The translations under genes and the position numbers were made by a program. Under the pieces are notes generated by a model. That model was not told where the DNA came from and did not search any database. It saw only the letters and a program-made list of their open reading frames with translations. From CALUOB01 sp944322305 (GTDB taxonomy: Bacteria > Actinomycetota > Coriobacteriia > Coriobacteriales > Coriobacteriaceae): a stretch of 64,000 nucleotides of DNA. The stretch is from the NCBI GenBank assembly GCA_963931605.1, contig OZ007031.1, positions 992,001-1,056,000 of the forward strand, given 5' to 3'. Position 1 is the stretch's first letter, and the number at the start of each line of letters is the position of its first letter. Of the stretch, positions 21,565 through 30,316 are shown in pieces.

Positions 21565-22563
21565 TCAGTCGTTCTCCACGCGCTTCTCGTCCACCACGGA
21601 AAGCGACACGCTCGAAAGATCGACGCCGCGGTCGAGAAGCTCGCTGTTCAGGGAGCGCACGGAGGGGCGCGTGCCGGTGCCGGCGATCTGCACGTACAGG
21701 TCGTCGTCGGTGATGTCGAGGCTCACCACGCGGTAGTCGGTGTTCTCGAGCCAGGAGACGGCTGTGTCCTGCACGAGCCGCTCGCGCTCGGCGGAGTGCA
21801 CGATGTCCATGCTGGTGTTGAACAGCAAAACGCACACCACCACGGCGCCGGCCGCCACCAGCGCGTACCACAGCACCCGCGCATGGTCGCCCACGGTAGA
21901 GAAGTGCTTGGCGCCCAGCCCCATAAGCAGGTACACCGCGCTGCCCATGACTTGGATGGCGATGAAGTTGGCGAGGAAGAGCAGAAACGCGCCGAGGGCC
22001 GCCTCGAGCGCGCCCTCGTAGAGCGCCGCGCCCACCACGCACAGCGGCGGCACGATGGAGGCCGAGATGGCCACGCCCGGCACGGCGTCGGGGATGTCGC
22101 TGCGCAGCGAGGCAAGCGCCGCCACAAAGCCCGAGGCCAGCGCGATGACAAGGTCGACCAGCCGCGGCGAGACGCGGGCGAGCACCTGGGTGTTGGTCTC
22201 CATGTCGACCGCCACGGGGATAAGCGCCGTCACGCCCGCCGACACCGCCACCACGAGCGCCATGCCAAAAACCGTGATCGCCAGCGTGCGGACGGCAGCC
22301 TTGGGCCGGCCAAGCACCGTGGCCAGCGCCGTCCCCAGCATCGGCGACATGAGCGGCGCCACGAGCATGGCGCCGATGATGGTGGTTGACGAGTCCGCGG
22401 CGACGCCCGCCGTGGCGATCACCGTTGCGGCGATCAGGCGCAGCGTAAACGAGGAGTACTGGCGCAGCGGGCTGTCGACCAGCATGAGGGTTGAGCGCGC
22501 CGCACCTCGAAGCACCTGCACGTCAAGCTCCCCGCCCAGGAGCACCTTCGCGATCGGCGTCAT
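21565..22563 (-). CDS. DUF389 (TIGR00341-type) membrane protein
   Basis: 332 residues. After a short cytosolic N-terminus there are about six hydrophobic segments (starting SFTLRLIAATVIATAGV), including the characteristic SSTTIIGAMLVAPLMSPMLG block and ISASIVPPLCVVGAAL. The C-terminal 70 residues are a soluble tail. The start at 22563 has a GGAGGGG site. The function of the family is not established; transport or stress roles have been suggested. The C-terminal tail converges on the repeat cluster. Confidence 0.85.
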   Translation of the reverse strand: MTPIAKVLLGGELDVQVLRGAARSTLMLVDSPLRQYSSFTLRLIAATVIATAGVAADSSTTIIGAMLVAPLMSPMLGTALATVLGRPKAAVRTLAITVFGMALVVAVSAGVTALIPVAVDMETNTQVLARVSPRLVDLVIALASGFVAALASLRSDIPDAVPGVAISASIVPPLCVVGAALYEGALEAALGAFLLFLANFIAIQVMGSAVYLLMGLGAKHFSTVGDHARVLWYALVAAGAVVVCVLLFNTSMDIVHSAERERLVQDTAVSWLENTDYRVVSLDITDDDLYVQIAGTGTRPSVRSLNSELLDRGVDLSSVSLSVVDEKRVEND

Positions 22564-22653
22564 GGCCCCTCCCCTCCGCGCGTGCGCGCAGGATCAACCG
22601 AACCGCTACGCTTATAGTAGCGCGCGGCGGCGGTATGCGCCGGCGGGAACGCC

Positions 22654-23652
22654 TCAGATGAAGTCGTAGGGCATCTTGCGCGCAACGAGGTAGAAAAGCG
22701 CCAGAAGCGGGGCCGCAAACGGGAAGCACAGGCAGGCGCCGCCGATCACCGCGAGGCGCGCCGCGAAGAACGCCAGCCGGCGCGCGCCGGTGCGCGGGCG
22801 GGTCTCGCAGCTCATACGCACAAAGGCGCCCCCGGGCGTAGAGCCGCCGCACCTCCAGGGCACCACACCCTCGACCACGACGAACACCGCGGCAAGGACG
22901 TAGAGCATCCACGGGCTCTGCCGCAGCCCCTCGGCCCCCGGCAGGCCCCACAGCGCAAGCGATCCGGCGCCGCACACCACCAAGCACACGAGCCCCACCG
23001 CGAGCATGTCAAGCCAAAACGCCACGCACCGGCGTACAAAGCCCGGCGCATGGGTGACCTCGCCCTCCTGCGCAAGCGCGCCGGGCGGCAGCACGCGCCC
23101 GAGCGCCGCCGCGCACCACCAGCCCAGGGCCGCGCCGACCGTGTTGTAGACAAGGTCGTCCACGTCGGCGGTGCGGTAGGGGTACGGGTAGATGCCGAAG
23201 AGCCCCGTGCCCTGCGCCGCCTCGATGCAAAACGACGCCGCGAGCCCCAGGGCCACCGACCGCGCGAAGCCCCAGCGCAGCAGGCGCCCCGCGATGAAGC
23301 CGAGCGGCACGAAGAACACCACGTTGAAGGCGATCTGCGGCACGGTGGAGATCCCCTCGCGCGCAAAGTCGGCCAGCGGCGCAAGCGGGTTGAGCTGCCA
23401 CGGGACCCCGTAGGCGATGCCGAGCCCGGAGGTGCCGCTGGGCAGCGGGTACAGCGTGAAGCACCCGAGCCCCAGCACGTAGAGCACCGCTAGGTACGTT
23501 GAGACCACGGAAGCCGCCTTGAGGCGCCCGTCGCGGTGGTAGAGGTACGCGAGGATCGGCAGCGTGAGCGCAAACGAGGCGAGCGGCCACATCGCCAGCG
23601 CCGCGCGGAAGTTTGCGCTGTAGCCGGAAAGAAAGCGTTCGATCAGTTGCAT
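22654..23652 (-). CDS. VanZ-like plus RDD-domain membrane protein
   Basis: 332 residues. Residues about 20-190 form a VanZ domain, with FVPLGFIAGRL, the CIEAAQ segment and DVDDLVYNTVGAALGWW as its signatures. From about residue 205 (FVRRCVAFWLDMLAVG) an RDD-family domain follows with the usual GGSTPGGAFVRM loop. The fusion is seen in many Gram-positive genomes. VanZ proteins give low-level teicoplanin or lipoglycopeptide resistance; RDD domains are of unclear transport function. No van operon is nearby, so a resistance role is unproved. Confidence 0.85.
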   Translation of the reverse strand: MQLIERFLSGYSANFRAALAMWPLASFALTLPILAYLYHRDGRLKAASVVSTYLAVLYVLGLGCFTLYPLPSGTSGLGIAYGVPWQLNPLAPLADFAREGISTVPQIAFNVVFFVPLGFIAGRLLRWGFARSVALGLAASFCIEAAQGTGLFGIYPYPYRTADVDDLVYNTVGAALGWWCAAALGRVLPPGALAQEGEVTHAPGFVRRCVAFWLDMLAVGLVCLVVCGAGSLALWGLPGAEGLRQSPWMLYVLAAVFVVVEGVVPWRCGGSTPGGAFVRMSCETRPRTGARRLAFFAARLAVIGGACLCFPFAAPLLALFYLVARKMPYDFI

Positions 23653-23905
23653 GGGTTACCCTCCCTGCGCCCTGCGGCGCGTTGTTCTCCCCCATTCTCC
23701 CCAGAACATGCGCGCGGCACCATCGCCTCCCCCTTACGTTTAGGTGACACTTCGGTAAGGTTGCGCGAGAAGCGCCGGGCGAGAAGAGCGCGGGCAAGCG
23801 GAAGGCGACCGGCCGCGCAACGGGGCTGAATGGCGCGACGCAGCGCGATATGAAAGCGCGAGCACATGTTTTTTATCCCTGGTGCAACCTCTTTCACGCA
23901 TGGTG

Positions 23906-23977
23906 GTATAAATGGGCATTTTTGCCCATCTACCAGCGTTTTTGTTTGCTCGCACGGCAGCTTTGCAGCATAAAATG
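23906..23977 (+). promoter_or_regulatory. promoter and operator-like region of the GH13 gene
   Basis: TTGCTC and CATAAA separated by 17 bases (about 23949-23977) form a reasonable promoter 38 bases before the start codon. Upstream, a perfect palindrome ATGGGCA-TTTT-TGCCCAT spans 23912-23929 and overlaps a second TATAAA at 23907. The palindrome would suit a sugar-responsive repressor. Confidence 0.45.
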
Positions 23978-24014
23978 GAGGTGTTTGTACCACCGCAAGG
24001 GGGAAGGAACCCGC

Positions 24015-26186
24015 ATGGCGCAGAAGAACACGTCCTCCAAACCCGCAACCGAGGCAGCCGCCTCGAGCAAGCCCGCCGCAAAGCCCGCAGCCAAACCCGC
24101 CGCAAAGCCTGCGGCCAAGGCTGCGGCCAAGCCCGCCGCAAAGAAGCAACCGACAAAGAAGGCCGCCGCCCAGCCCGCAGAGAAGACCACCGCCCCGTCC
24201 GCAACCACCAAGCCCGCAGCGAGCACCACGGCGAAGAAGGCCCCCGCGGCCAAGCCCGCCGCAGCGAAGAAGGCCCCTTCCGCCAAGGCAAAGGCGCAGG
24301 AGAAGGCCAAGGCCGCCGCGGCCGCCGCGCAGGCCGCCCGGGAAGCCGCTGACAAAGTCTTCGCCGACCGTCTCGCCCGCCACCACGACGAGCTGCGCTG
24401 GCTCTACATGGAGCTCTACGACAACAGCGACATGTTCGCCGAGCTTGTCGACCAGATGAAGGCCTACTACGACGCGCGCAACGAAAGCCTGCGCGCCCTC
24501 GACGCCGAGCGCGAGACGGCCGGCGCCTGGTACCGCGACCGCAAGATGCTCGGCATGCAGATGTACATCGACAACTTCGCCGGCACCATCAAAGGCGTTG
24601 AGGAGAAGCTCCCCTATCTCGAGCGCTGCAACGTCAACTACCTGCACCTCATGCCGTTTTTGGACACCCCGTCCGACAAGAGCCGCTCCGACGGCGGCTA
24701 CGCCGTGAAGGACTTCCGCCGCGTCAAGCCTGAGCTCGGCACCATGGAGGACCTGGCACACCTCGCCGCCAAGTGCCACGAGCGCGGCATCAGCCTGTGC
24801 ATGGACTTCGTGATGAACCACACCTCCGAGGACCACGAGTGGGCCCGCCGCGCCCGCGCCGGCGAGGGCGAGTACATGAGCCGCTACTTCTTTGAGTCGA
24901 ACCCCGCGGTTATCGAGCAGTACACGCGCGACGTGCCGCAGGTCTTCCCCACCACCGCGCCGGGGCACTTCACCTACCTGCCCGAGCTGGGGCAGAGCGT
25001 GATGACGCAGTTCTACCCCTACCAGTGGGACCTCAACTACCGCAACCCGCGCGTGTTCAACGAGATGATGTACAACTTCCTGTTCCTGGCCAACCAGGGC
25101 ATGGACATCATCCGCATCGACGCGGTGCCCTACATCTGGAAGCAGCTCGGCACCAACTGCCGCAACCTCCCGCAGGTCCACACCATCGTGCGCATGATGC
25201 GCATGATCGGCGAGATCGTGTGCCCGGGCATCGTGCTGCTCGGCGAGGTCGTGATGGCGCCCGTGGAGGTGGTGCCCTACTTCGGCACCGTCGAGAAGCC
25301 CGAGTGCCACATGCTCTACAACGTGACCACCATGGCCACCACCTGGCACACCGTGGCCACGCACGACGTGCGTCTGCTGCGCCAGCAGCTCGACGCCGTG
25401 TGCAGCCTGCCGCGCGCGTACACCTTCCTGAACTACCTGCGCTGCCACGACGACATCGGTTGGGGCCTGGACTACCCCGTCCTCAAGCAGTGGGGCATGG
25501 AAGAGGTTCCGCACAAGAAGTACCTGAACGACTACTTCCAGGGCTACGTGCCCGGCAGCGTGAGCCGCGGCGAGCTCTACAACGCCGACCCCGTGACCGG
25601 CGACGCCCGCTTCTGCGCCACCACGGCCTCCATGTGCGGCATCGAGGCGGCCGGCTTCGAGGGCGACGACGCCAAGATGGACACCGCCATCCGCAAGGAC
25701 GTCATGCTGCACGCCTACATGCTCAGCCAGTCCGGCCTGCCCATCGTCTACAGCGGCGACGAGGTCGGCCAGGTGAACGACTACACCTACAAGGACGACC
25801 CCGAGAAGGTCGAGGACTCCCGCTACATCCACCGCGGCGCGTTCGACTGGAACCTCGTGGACAACATCGACAAGCCCGGCACGGTGCAGGAGCGCATCTT
25901 CACGGCGCTGGAGAAGCTCGAGCAGATCCGCCGCGACGAGGCGATCTTCGACGCCGACGCCGAGGTGTACACCAAGGACTACAGCGACACCTCCGTGCTG
26001 TGGATCGTGCGGCGCGCAGGCGGCGAGGAGATGCACGCCGTCTTCAACATGAGCGACGACGCCAAGACCCTGTGGATGCCCAGCCCGGACGCCTACACCA
26101 ACATGCTGACCGGCGTGACCTCGCAGGTGGCGAGCGTGGACGTTCCCGCGTGGGGCTTCTTCTGGATGAAGCACCAGCTGGCGTAA
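24015..26186 (+). CDS. GH13 alpha-glucan enzyme (amylosucrase-like) with a histone H1-like N-terminal tail
   Basis: 723 residues from the ATG at 24015, after GGGGGAAGGAAC. Residues 1 to about 115 are almost only Lys, Ala and Pro with Ser/Thr (PAAKPAAKPAAK repeats), then a short helix. The GH13 domain starts near residue 120. MDFVMNHT is conserved region I, MDIIRIDAV carries the nucleophile Asp369, LLGEVVMAP the acid/base Glu411, and CHDDIGW the third acid Asp479. EVVPYFG, ECHMLYNV and TWHTVATHDVRLL are closest to amylosucrases (GH13_4), which use sucrose to build glucan; sucrose phosphorylase or hydrolase activity is possible. No signal peptide, so it is cytosolic. The basic tail is not part of the family. 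Confidence 0.88.
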   Translation: MAQKNTSSKPATEAAASSKPAAKPAAKPAAKPAAKAAAKPAAKKQPTKKAAAQPAEKTTAPSATTKPAASTTAKKAPAAKPAAAKKAPSAKAKAQEKAKAAAAAAQAAREAADKVFADRLARHHDELRWLYMELYDNSDMFAELVDQMKAYYDARNESLRALDAERETAGAWYRDRKMLGMQMYIDNFAGTIKGVEEKLPYLERCNVNYLHLMPFLDTPSDKSRSDGGYAVKDFRRVKPELGTMEDLAHLAAKCHERGISLCMDFVMNHTSEDHEWARRARAGEGEYMSRYFFESNPAVIEQYTRDVPQVFPTTAPGHFTYLPELGQSVMTQFYPYQWDLNYRNPRVFNEMMYNFLFLANQGMDIIRIDAVPYIWKQLGTNCRNLPQVHTIVRMMRMIGEIVCPGIVLLGEVVMAPVEVVPYFGTVEKPECHMLYNVTTMATTWHTVATHDVRLLRQQLDAVCSLPRAYTFLNYLRCHDDIGWGLDYPVLKQWGMEEVPHKKYLNDYFQGYVPGSVSRGELYNADPVTGDARFCATTASMCGIEAAGFEGDDAKMDTAIRKDVMLHAYMLSQSGLPIVYSGDEVGQVNDYTYKDDPEKVEDSRYIHRGAFDWNLVDNIDKPGTVQERIFTALEKLEQIRRDEAIFDADAEVYTKDYSDTSVLWIVRRAGGEEMHAVFNMSDDAKTLWMPSPDAYTNMLTGVTSQVASVDVPAWGFFWMKHQLA

Positions 26187-26222
26187 CGCGCCAGGGCAAG
26201 CCCGCGCAAAGAAGGGCGAGAA

Positions 26223-26250
26223 GCGCCCGCCAGGCCGGCGGGGCGTTTTC
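26223..26250 (+). terminator. terminator after the GH13 gene
   Basis: GCGCCCGCC pairs with GGCGGGGCG (one bulge) and is followed by TTTT, 37 bases beyond the stop codon. Confidence 0.6.
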
Positions 26251-26367
26251 ACCGGGCGGGGCAGCCGCGCCGAACGTGTCGTTGGCACTGAAAGCGCGGA
26301 CGCCCCGCCCTTCTCGTCCGCCGATGGTGTACAGTGCTGAGCATTCACCAGCACCGAAGGAGACGCC

Positions 26368-27114
26368 ATGCCAGCCGCCCAGCTCACCCTCGACCTCGCA
26401 CAAGACCTCACCGTGTTCGAATGCCCCGAGTACGTGCGCTACAGCGAGGTGGGCCACCGCGGCCTCATGACGCTCCCGGCGCTTATCGACGCCTTCCAAG
26501 ACTGCAGCACGTTCCAGTCCGAGGCCATGGGGCTGGGCACGGCGTGGCTCAAACACGAGAAGCGCGCCTGGGTCCTCTCGCACTGGCACATCGTCGTGGA
26601 CCGGTACCCGTCGCTGTGCGAGGAGATCTGCGTGGGCACCTTCGCCGTGCGCTTCCGCGGGCTCACGGCCGAGCGCGCGTTTTACGTGCGCGCAGGCGAC
26701 GGGGCGCTTATCGCGCGGGCGAGCTCGTCGTGGGTGCTGCTCAACTTGGAGAACGGGCGGCCCTGCCGCCCCGAGCCTGCGCACGTTGCCCCCTACGGCA
26801 CACACGAGCCGCTCGAGATGCCTGCGGAGGCGCGGCGCGTGGCGCTGCCCGCCGCGCTTGAGGCGCGCCCGCCCATCACGGTGACGCGCGGGCTCATAGA
26901 CACCAACGGGCACGTGAACAACTGCCAGTACGTGCAGCTGGTGCTCGACCTGCTGCCGCGCGAGACGCTGCCGCACCGCGCCTGCATAGACTACCGCCGC
27001 GCCGCCATGCTCGGCGACACCATCTACCCGCACCTTGCCCAGGAGCCCGACCGCACCGTGGCGGCGCTGTGCGATGAACGCGGCGACCCCTACGCCGTAG
27101 TGGAGCTGGCCTAA
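26368..27114 (+). CDS. acyl-ACP thioesterase (FatA/FatB-like double hotdog)
   Basis: 248 residues with an AAGGAG site. Two hotdog domains: the first has YSEVGHRGLMTLPALIDAFQD, the second has the active-site motif DTNGHVNNCQYV (conserved Asn-His) and ends with the substrate-shielding RAAMLGDTI strand. Such enzymes release fatty acids from acyl-carrier protein at the end of fatty-acid synthesis and are common in Gram-positive gut bacteria. It stands alone between the GH13 terminator and the JetD-like gene. Confidence 0.9.
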   Translation: MPAAQLTLDLAQDLTVFECPEYVRYSEVGHRGLMTLPALIDAFQDCSTFQSEAMGLGTAWLKHEKRAWVLSHWHIVVDRYPSLCEEICVGTFAVRFRGLTAERAFYVRAGDGALIARASSSWVLLNLENGRPCRPEPAHVAPYGTHEPLEMPAEARRVALPAALEARPPITVTRGLIDTNGHVNNCQYVQLVLDLLPRETLPHRACIDYRRAAMLGDTIYPHLAQEPDRTVAALCDERGDPYAVVELA

Positions 27115-27233
27115 AACTGCTGGGCCCGCTTTTTTGGTGGGCGCCCAGAGCAGGCGGCGCACACGCCGCCAGGGGGCATCCGCCCTCTTGGCAGCCCCTA
27201 GCGACCCGTTTACGCAACCGTTGAGGAGCAGGT

Positions 27234-28511
27234 ATGCCCAAGAAGTTCTCCCAAGCAGAGCAGCGCGCCGCCGTCGCGCTTGCCAAAACACTAGCTGCCG
27301 CCCTGCCCGCCGCGCACCGCTCAAAGGCCAGCGGCATCGCCAGCGGCCTGGTGCGCCTGCGCAAGAACCCCGCGCCCGCCGCAGACGTGCGCGAGGTACT
27401 CAAGCGCTACAGCGTGGGCAAGGATGCGCTGACCGCCCTGGCAGAGGCCGGGGTTTTGACGCCGGCCGGCGGCGAGGCCTACCGCATCGCGCTGTCGGAC
27501 GCGGACACAGGCGGCGTCGAGCCCAAAGCGGGCGGCGACGGCACCGCCGCGCAAAGCGACCCCGGAGACGCGCGCGCCGACGCGGCCGCCCCCTCCAACT
27601 CCGCCGCCGACACCCCGAAGCGCAGCGAGGGCCCGCGCCGCCCGCACCCCCTTGCGCGCGCAACCACCATCCGCAAGCAGACGCCCGAGCTCACGGCGGT
27701 GCGCCGGCGCATCATCGACCTCGACCCGCGCCTGTGGATCAACGGCTACCTGCTCAGCACGCCCGACGCCTTTGTTGACTACGAGCGCGAGCTCGGCATG
27801 CTGAGCGCCGCCATGGAGCGCTCCCTCACCATCGGGGACGGCACGCTCACCACGCGCGAGCTCTCCTACCGCGTCTTCGGGGACGAGAAGTTCCTGGCCC
27901 TGGACTCCGAGGGCCGCAAGCTCTTGCGCCTGATGGGCGTGGCCGACCTGGTGCGCACTCGGCACGTGGCGAAGACCGACCTGCTCTCCTTCGTTCCCCG
28001 CCGGCGCCGTCACCCGCGCCTGGTGCTCTCGGAGAACCTCGACCCGTGGGCCAACATCCGCGACGCGCTGTTCGCCGAGAAGCGCACGCGCATCTTGGGC
28101 AAGCGCGTGGACGGCGCGGTGTTTGGCAACGGCCACCTGGCGATGGGGTCGCACCAGCTTTCCGACCTTGCGCTGACGCTCGCCGCCGAGCGGGTGCGCA
28201 TCCTGTACTGGGGCGACCTCGACCGCGCGGGGCTGGCGATCCTCGCCGCCGTGGCGCGCGACGCGGCGTCGTCGGCTGTGCCGCTGGAAGTGAGGCCCTT
28301 TGCTCCCGCCTACCGCCTCATGCTCAAGCGCGCCATGAAGCGCTTCCCCAACCCGCTGGACAACAAGCCCACCGACCAGACCGAGGATCCCGCCGAGGGC
28401 CTTGCGCTGCTGGAGCCCCACCTCAAGGACAAGGAGGCGGCATATCTGCGCGCGCTCTTGGACGGCGCGCGCATGATCCCCCAGGAGATCGTTACCGCCG
28501 CCGACCTGTAG
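27234..28511 (+). CDS. JetD-like protein with C-terminal Toprim (DUF2220-like) domain
   Basis: 425 residues after a GAGGAG site. Residues 1-85 are Ala-rich and helical, possibly a winged-helix. Residues about 90-145 are a disordered Ala/Asp/Pro linker. From residue about 255 the protein resembles the Toprim half of JetD: SENLDPW (Glu267), FGNGHLA, RILYWGDLDRAGLAIL (Asp328, Asp330) and the terminal RMIPQEIV. Glu plus Asp-x-Asp is the Toprim metal set. In Wadjet systems JetD is the nuclease that cuts plasmids, working with the JetABC SMC complex; none of those genes is here. A DNA-cleaving role is an inference from motifs only. Confidence 0.6.
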   Translation: MPKKFSQAEQRAAVALAKTLAAALPAAHRSKASGIASGLVRLRKNPAPAADVREVLKRYSVGKDALTALAEAGVLTPAGGEAYRIALSDADTGGVEPKAGGDGTAAQSDPGDARADAAAPSNSAADTPKRSEGPRRPHPLARATTIRKQTPELTAVRRRIIDLDPRLWINGYLLSTPDAFVDYERELGMLSAAMERSLTIGDGTLTTRELSYRVFGDEKFLALDSEGRKLLRLMGVADLVRTRHVAKTDLLSFVPRRRRHPRLVLSENLDPWANIRDALFAEKRTRILGKRVDGAVFGNGHLAMGSHQLSDLALTLAAERVRILYWGDLDRAGLAILAAVARDAASSAVPLEVRPFAPAYRLMLKRAMKRFPNPLDNKPTDQTEDPAEGLALLEPHLKDKEAAYLRALLDGARMIPQEIVTAADL

Positions 28512-28576
28512 GCAGCGCGCGGGCGGGCGGCTCAGCCTGTCGGCGGGCCTCAAAAAACTCCGCCCAAAACTCCGCC

Positions 28577-28598
28577 CGTTAACCCCTCGTTACACCTT
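28577..28598 (+). promoter_or_regulatory. direct repeats upstream of the ABC transporter, possible response-regulator site
   Basis: CGTTAACCCCT (28577) and CGTTACACCTT (28588) are direct repeats spaced exactly 11 bases and matching at 8 of 11 positions. OmpR-type regulators bind such repeats, and one is encoded about 3.6 kb downstream. No strong promoter boxes are visible nearby. Confidence 0.35.
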
Positions 28599-28666
28599 GG
28601 CCCGAGCATAGAAGGCGTTCCCAAACGCGGCGCGGCACCCGCCCGCCGCAACGAGAAAGGACGCCC

Positions 28667-29413
28667 ATGACCTTCACGCTCGAAACGCGCGGGCTCACCA
28701 AGCGCTTCGGCCGGGGCAGCAACGCCCAGACCGCCGTGGCCGACGTGAGCCTGCACCTCAAACCCGGCGAGGTGTACGCCCTGCTCGGCCCCAACGGCGC
28801 CGGCAAGTCCACCACGCTCAAGATGCTCTGCGGCATGCTGCGGCCAAGCGGCGGCGAGATCCTCTTCGACGGCCGCCCGTGGTGCCGCGAGGACCTCTAC
28901 GCAACCGGCTCGCTCATAGAGGAGCCGCCGCTGTACCCCAACCTCACCGCGCGCGAGAACCTGCGCGTGCGCACCACGCTGCTGGGCCTGCCCGAGCGCC
29001 GCATCGACGAGGTGCTCTCGATCGTCGACCTCGCCAACACCGGCACCAAGCGCGCCGGGCGCTTCTCGCTCGGCATGAAGCAGCGCCTGGGGATCGCGCT
29101 GGCGCTTCTCGCCCATCCGCGGCTGCTGGTGCTGGACGAGCCCACCAACGGGCTCGACCCTCTGGGCATCGAGGAGCTGCGCGACCTCATCCGCAGCTTC
29201 GCCGCCCAAGGCATCACCGTGCTCGTGAGCTCGCACATCCTCTCCGAGGTGCAGCAGATGGCAGACTCCGTGGGCATCATCACCCGCGGCCGCCTAGCCT
29301 ACGAGAATCGCCTGCGCGCGGGCGAGAACCTCGAGCAGCTCTTCATGGACGTGTGCCGCCGCAGCCGCGACCAGGTCCGCGCGGGAGGTGAGCGCCATGG
29401 CGGGCATGCGTAA
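28667..29413 (+). CDS. ABC transporter ATPase, lantibiotic/bacitracin-immunity type
   Basis: 248 residues. Walker A GPNGAGKST (about 43-51), a signature-like FSLGMKQRLGIA, Walker B LLVLDEPTNGLD and the H-loop VSSHILSE are intact. The sequence SLIEEPPLYPNLTARENL is typical of BcrA/MutF/SpaF-like ATPases that protect cells from bacitracin or lantibiotics. It overlaps the first permease by 17 bases, so the genes are translationally coupled. Confidence 0.92.
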   Translation: MTFTLETRGLTKRFGRGSNAQTAVADVSLHLKPGEVYALLGPNGAGKSTTLKMLCGMLRPSGGEILFDGRPWCREDLYATGSLIEEPPLYPNLTARENLRVRTTLLGLPERRIDEVLSIVDLANTGTKRAGRFSLGMKQRLGIALALLAHPRLLVLDEPTNGLDPLGIEELRDLIRSFAAQGITVLVSSHILSEVQQMADSVGIITRGRLAYENRLRAGENLEQLFMDVCRRSRDQVRAGGERHGGHA

Positions 29414-30311
29414 GGCGATAAGCATAAGCGCCCGCGGTGCCGAGGACGCAGCCCGAAGCTTGGGCAGAGACGGCGGCGCACGCGCCGCCGGGCGACCGGA
29501 AACGGGCACGCACAGCACCCCGCGTGTGGCAAGCGCGGCGCCCCGCAGGCGCCCCGGCACCCTGCGGGCGGCCTTTGCCGCCGAGGTGCTCAAGGCGCGG
29601 CGGGCAGCCCCGGTGCGCCTTGCCGTTGTCATGGCGCTGCCCATGCCGATCCTGGGCGCGATGCCCTACGCCGGCTACCAGTCGTTCAGCGCGTGGAACT
29701 ACTGGTACGCGCTGTTTCTGCCGGTGACGCTCGCGCTGGTTGCGGCGTGCGTGGCGCAGGCGGACGCGCGCCTCAAGATGCGCGCGCTCCTGGGCCAGGG
29801 CGTGCCGCTCGCCCGCGCTTGGTGGGCCAAGGCACTGTGGTGCCTTACGCTCTCAGCCGGGGCCAACCTGATCGTCTTCGGCATCTACCTGGCGGGCTCC
29901 GTCTTTTCCGCGCAGGGCCTCACCCTGCCCGGCACGCTCACCATGCTCGCCTGCGCGGTGGTGAACACCGTCACCGCCGCATGGATGATCCCCGTCGGGC
30001 TTTTCCTCACCACGCGGGCCGGCATGCTCGCCGGCATCTTCGCGCCGCTCGCCGCGCAGCTGGTAGGCGGCTTTGCCTGGTCGCTCATACCGCTGCCGCA
30101 GCTGTTCCCGCCGAGCGCCTCCATGGTGCTGCCCACCTCGTTCATCCCCGTGCTGCCGAGCGGCGAGCCCCTTGCGGCCGACACGGCGCTGGGCGGCGCG
30201 CTTGCCGCCAACGGCGCACTCACCGTAGGCGGCCTTGCCGTGTGCGCGCTCGCCTTTGTTGCGCTCACGGCGGCAACAGCCGCGTGGTTCTCGCGCTCGG
30301 AAGAGAGGTGA
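29397..30311 (+). CDS. ABC transporter permease, MutE/EpiE-like
   Basis: 304 residues from the ATG at 29397, chosen for the GGGAGG at 29383; a GTG at 29388 is the alternative. An unusual 50-residue polar, Arg/Ala/Gly-rich N-terminal extension precedes about six hydrophobic segments starting at RLAVVMALPMPILGAMPYAG. SFSAWNYWYALFLP and the internal WMIPVGLFLTTRAGML are like MutE/SpaE immunity permeases. Between the ATPase and a second permease, as in lantibiotic-immunity LanFEG operons. Confidence 0.82.
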   Translation: MAGMRKAISISARGAEDAARSLGRDGGARAAGRPETGTHSTPRVASAAPRRRPGTLRAAFAAEVLKARRAAPVRLAVVMALPMPILGAMPYAGYQSFSAWNYWYALFLPVTLALVAACVAQADARLKMRALLGQGVPLARAWWAKALWCLTLSAGANLIVFGIYLAGSVFSAQGLTLPGTLTMLACAVVNTVTAAWMIPVGLFLTTRAGMLAGIFAPLAAQLVGGFAWSLIPLPQLFPPSASMVLPTSFIPVLPSGEPLAADTALGGALAANGALTVGGLAVCALAFVALTAATAAWFSRSEER

Positions 30312-30316
30312 GCGGC

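Noticed and set aside
24030..24300. Repetitive GCCGCAAAGCCC-type sequence considered as a DNA repeat element
   Set aside because: It is the coding sequence of the Lys/Ala/Pro-rich tail in frame with the GH13 enzyme.
23643..26411. 922-codon minus-strand frame opposite the GH13 gene
   Set aside because: Val/His/Gly-rich shadow; the plus strand has all GH13 catalytic motifs.
27115..27233. Terminator after the thioesterase gene
   Set aside because: CTGGGC and GCCCAG can pair, but the T run lies in the loop, so it is not a canonical terminator.
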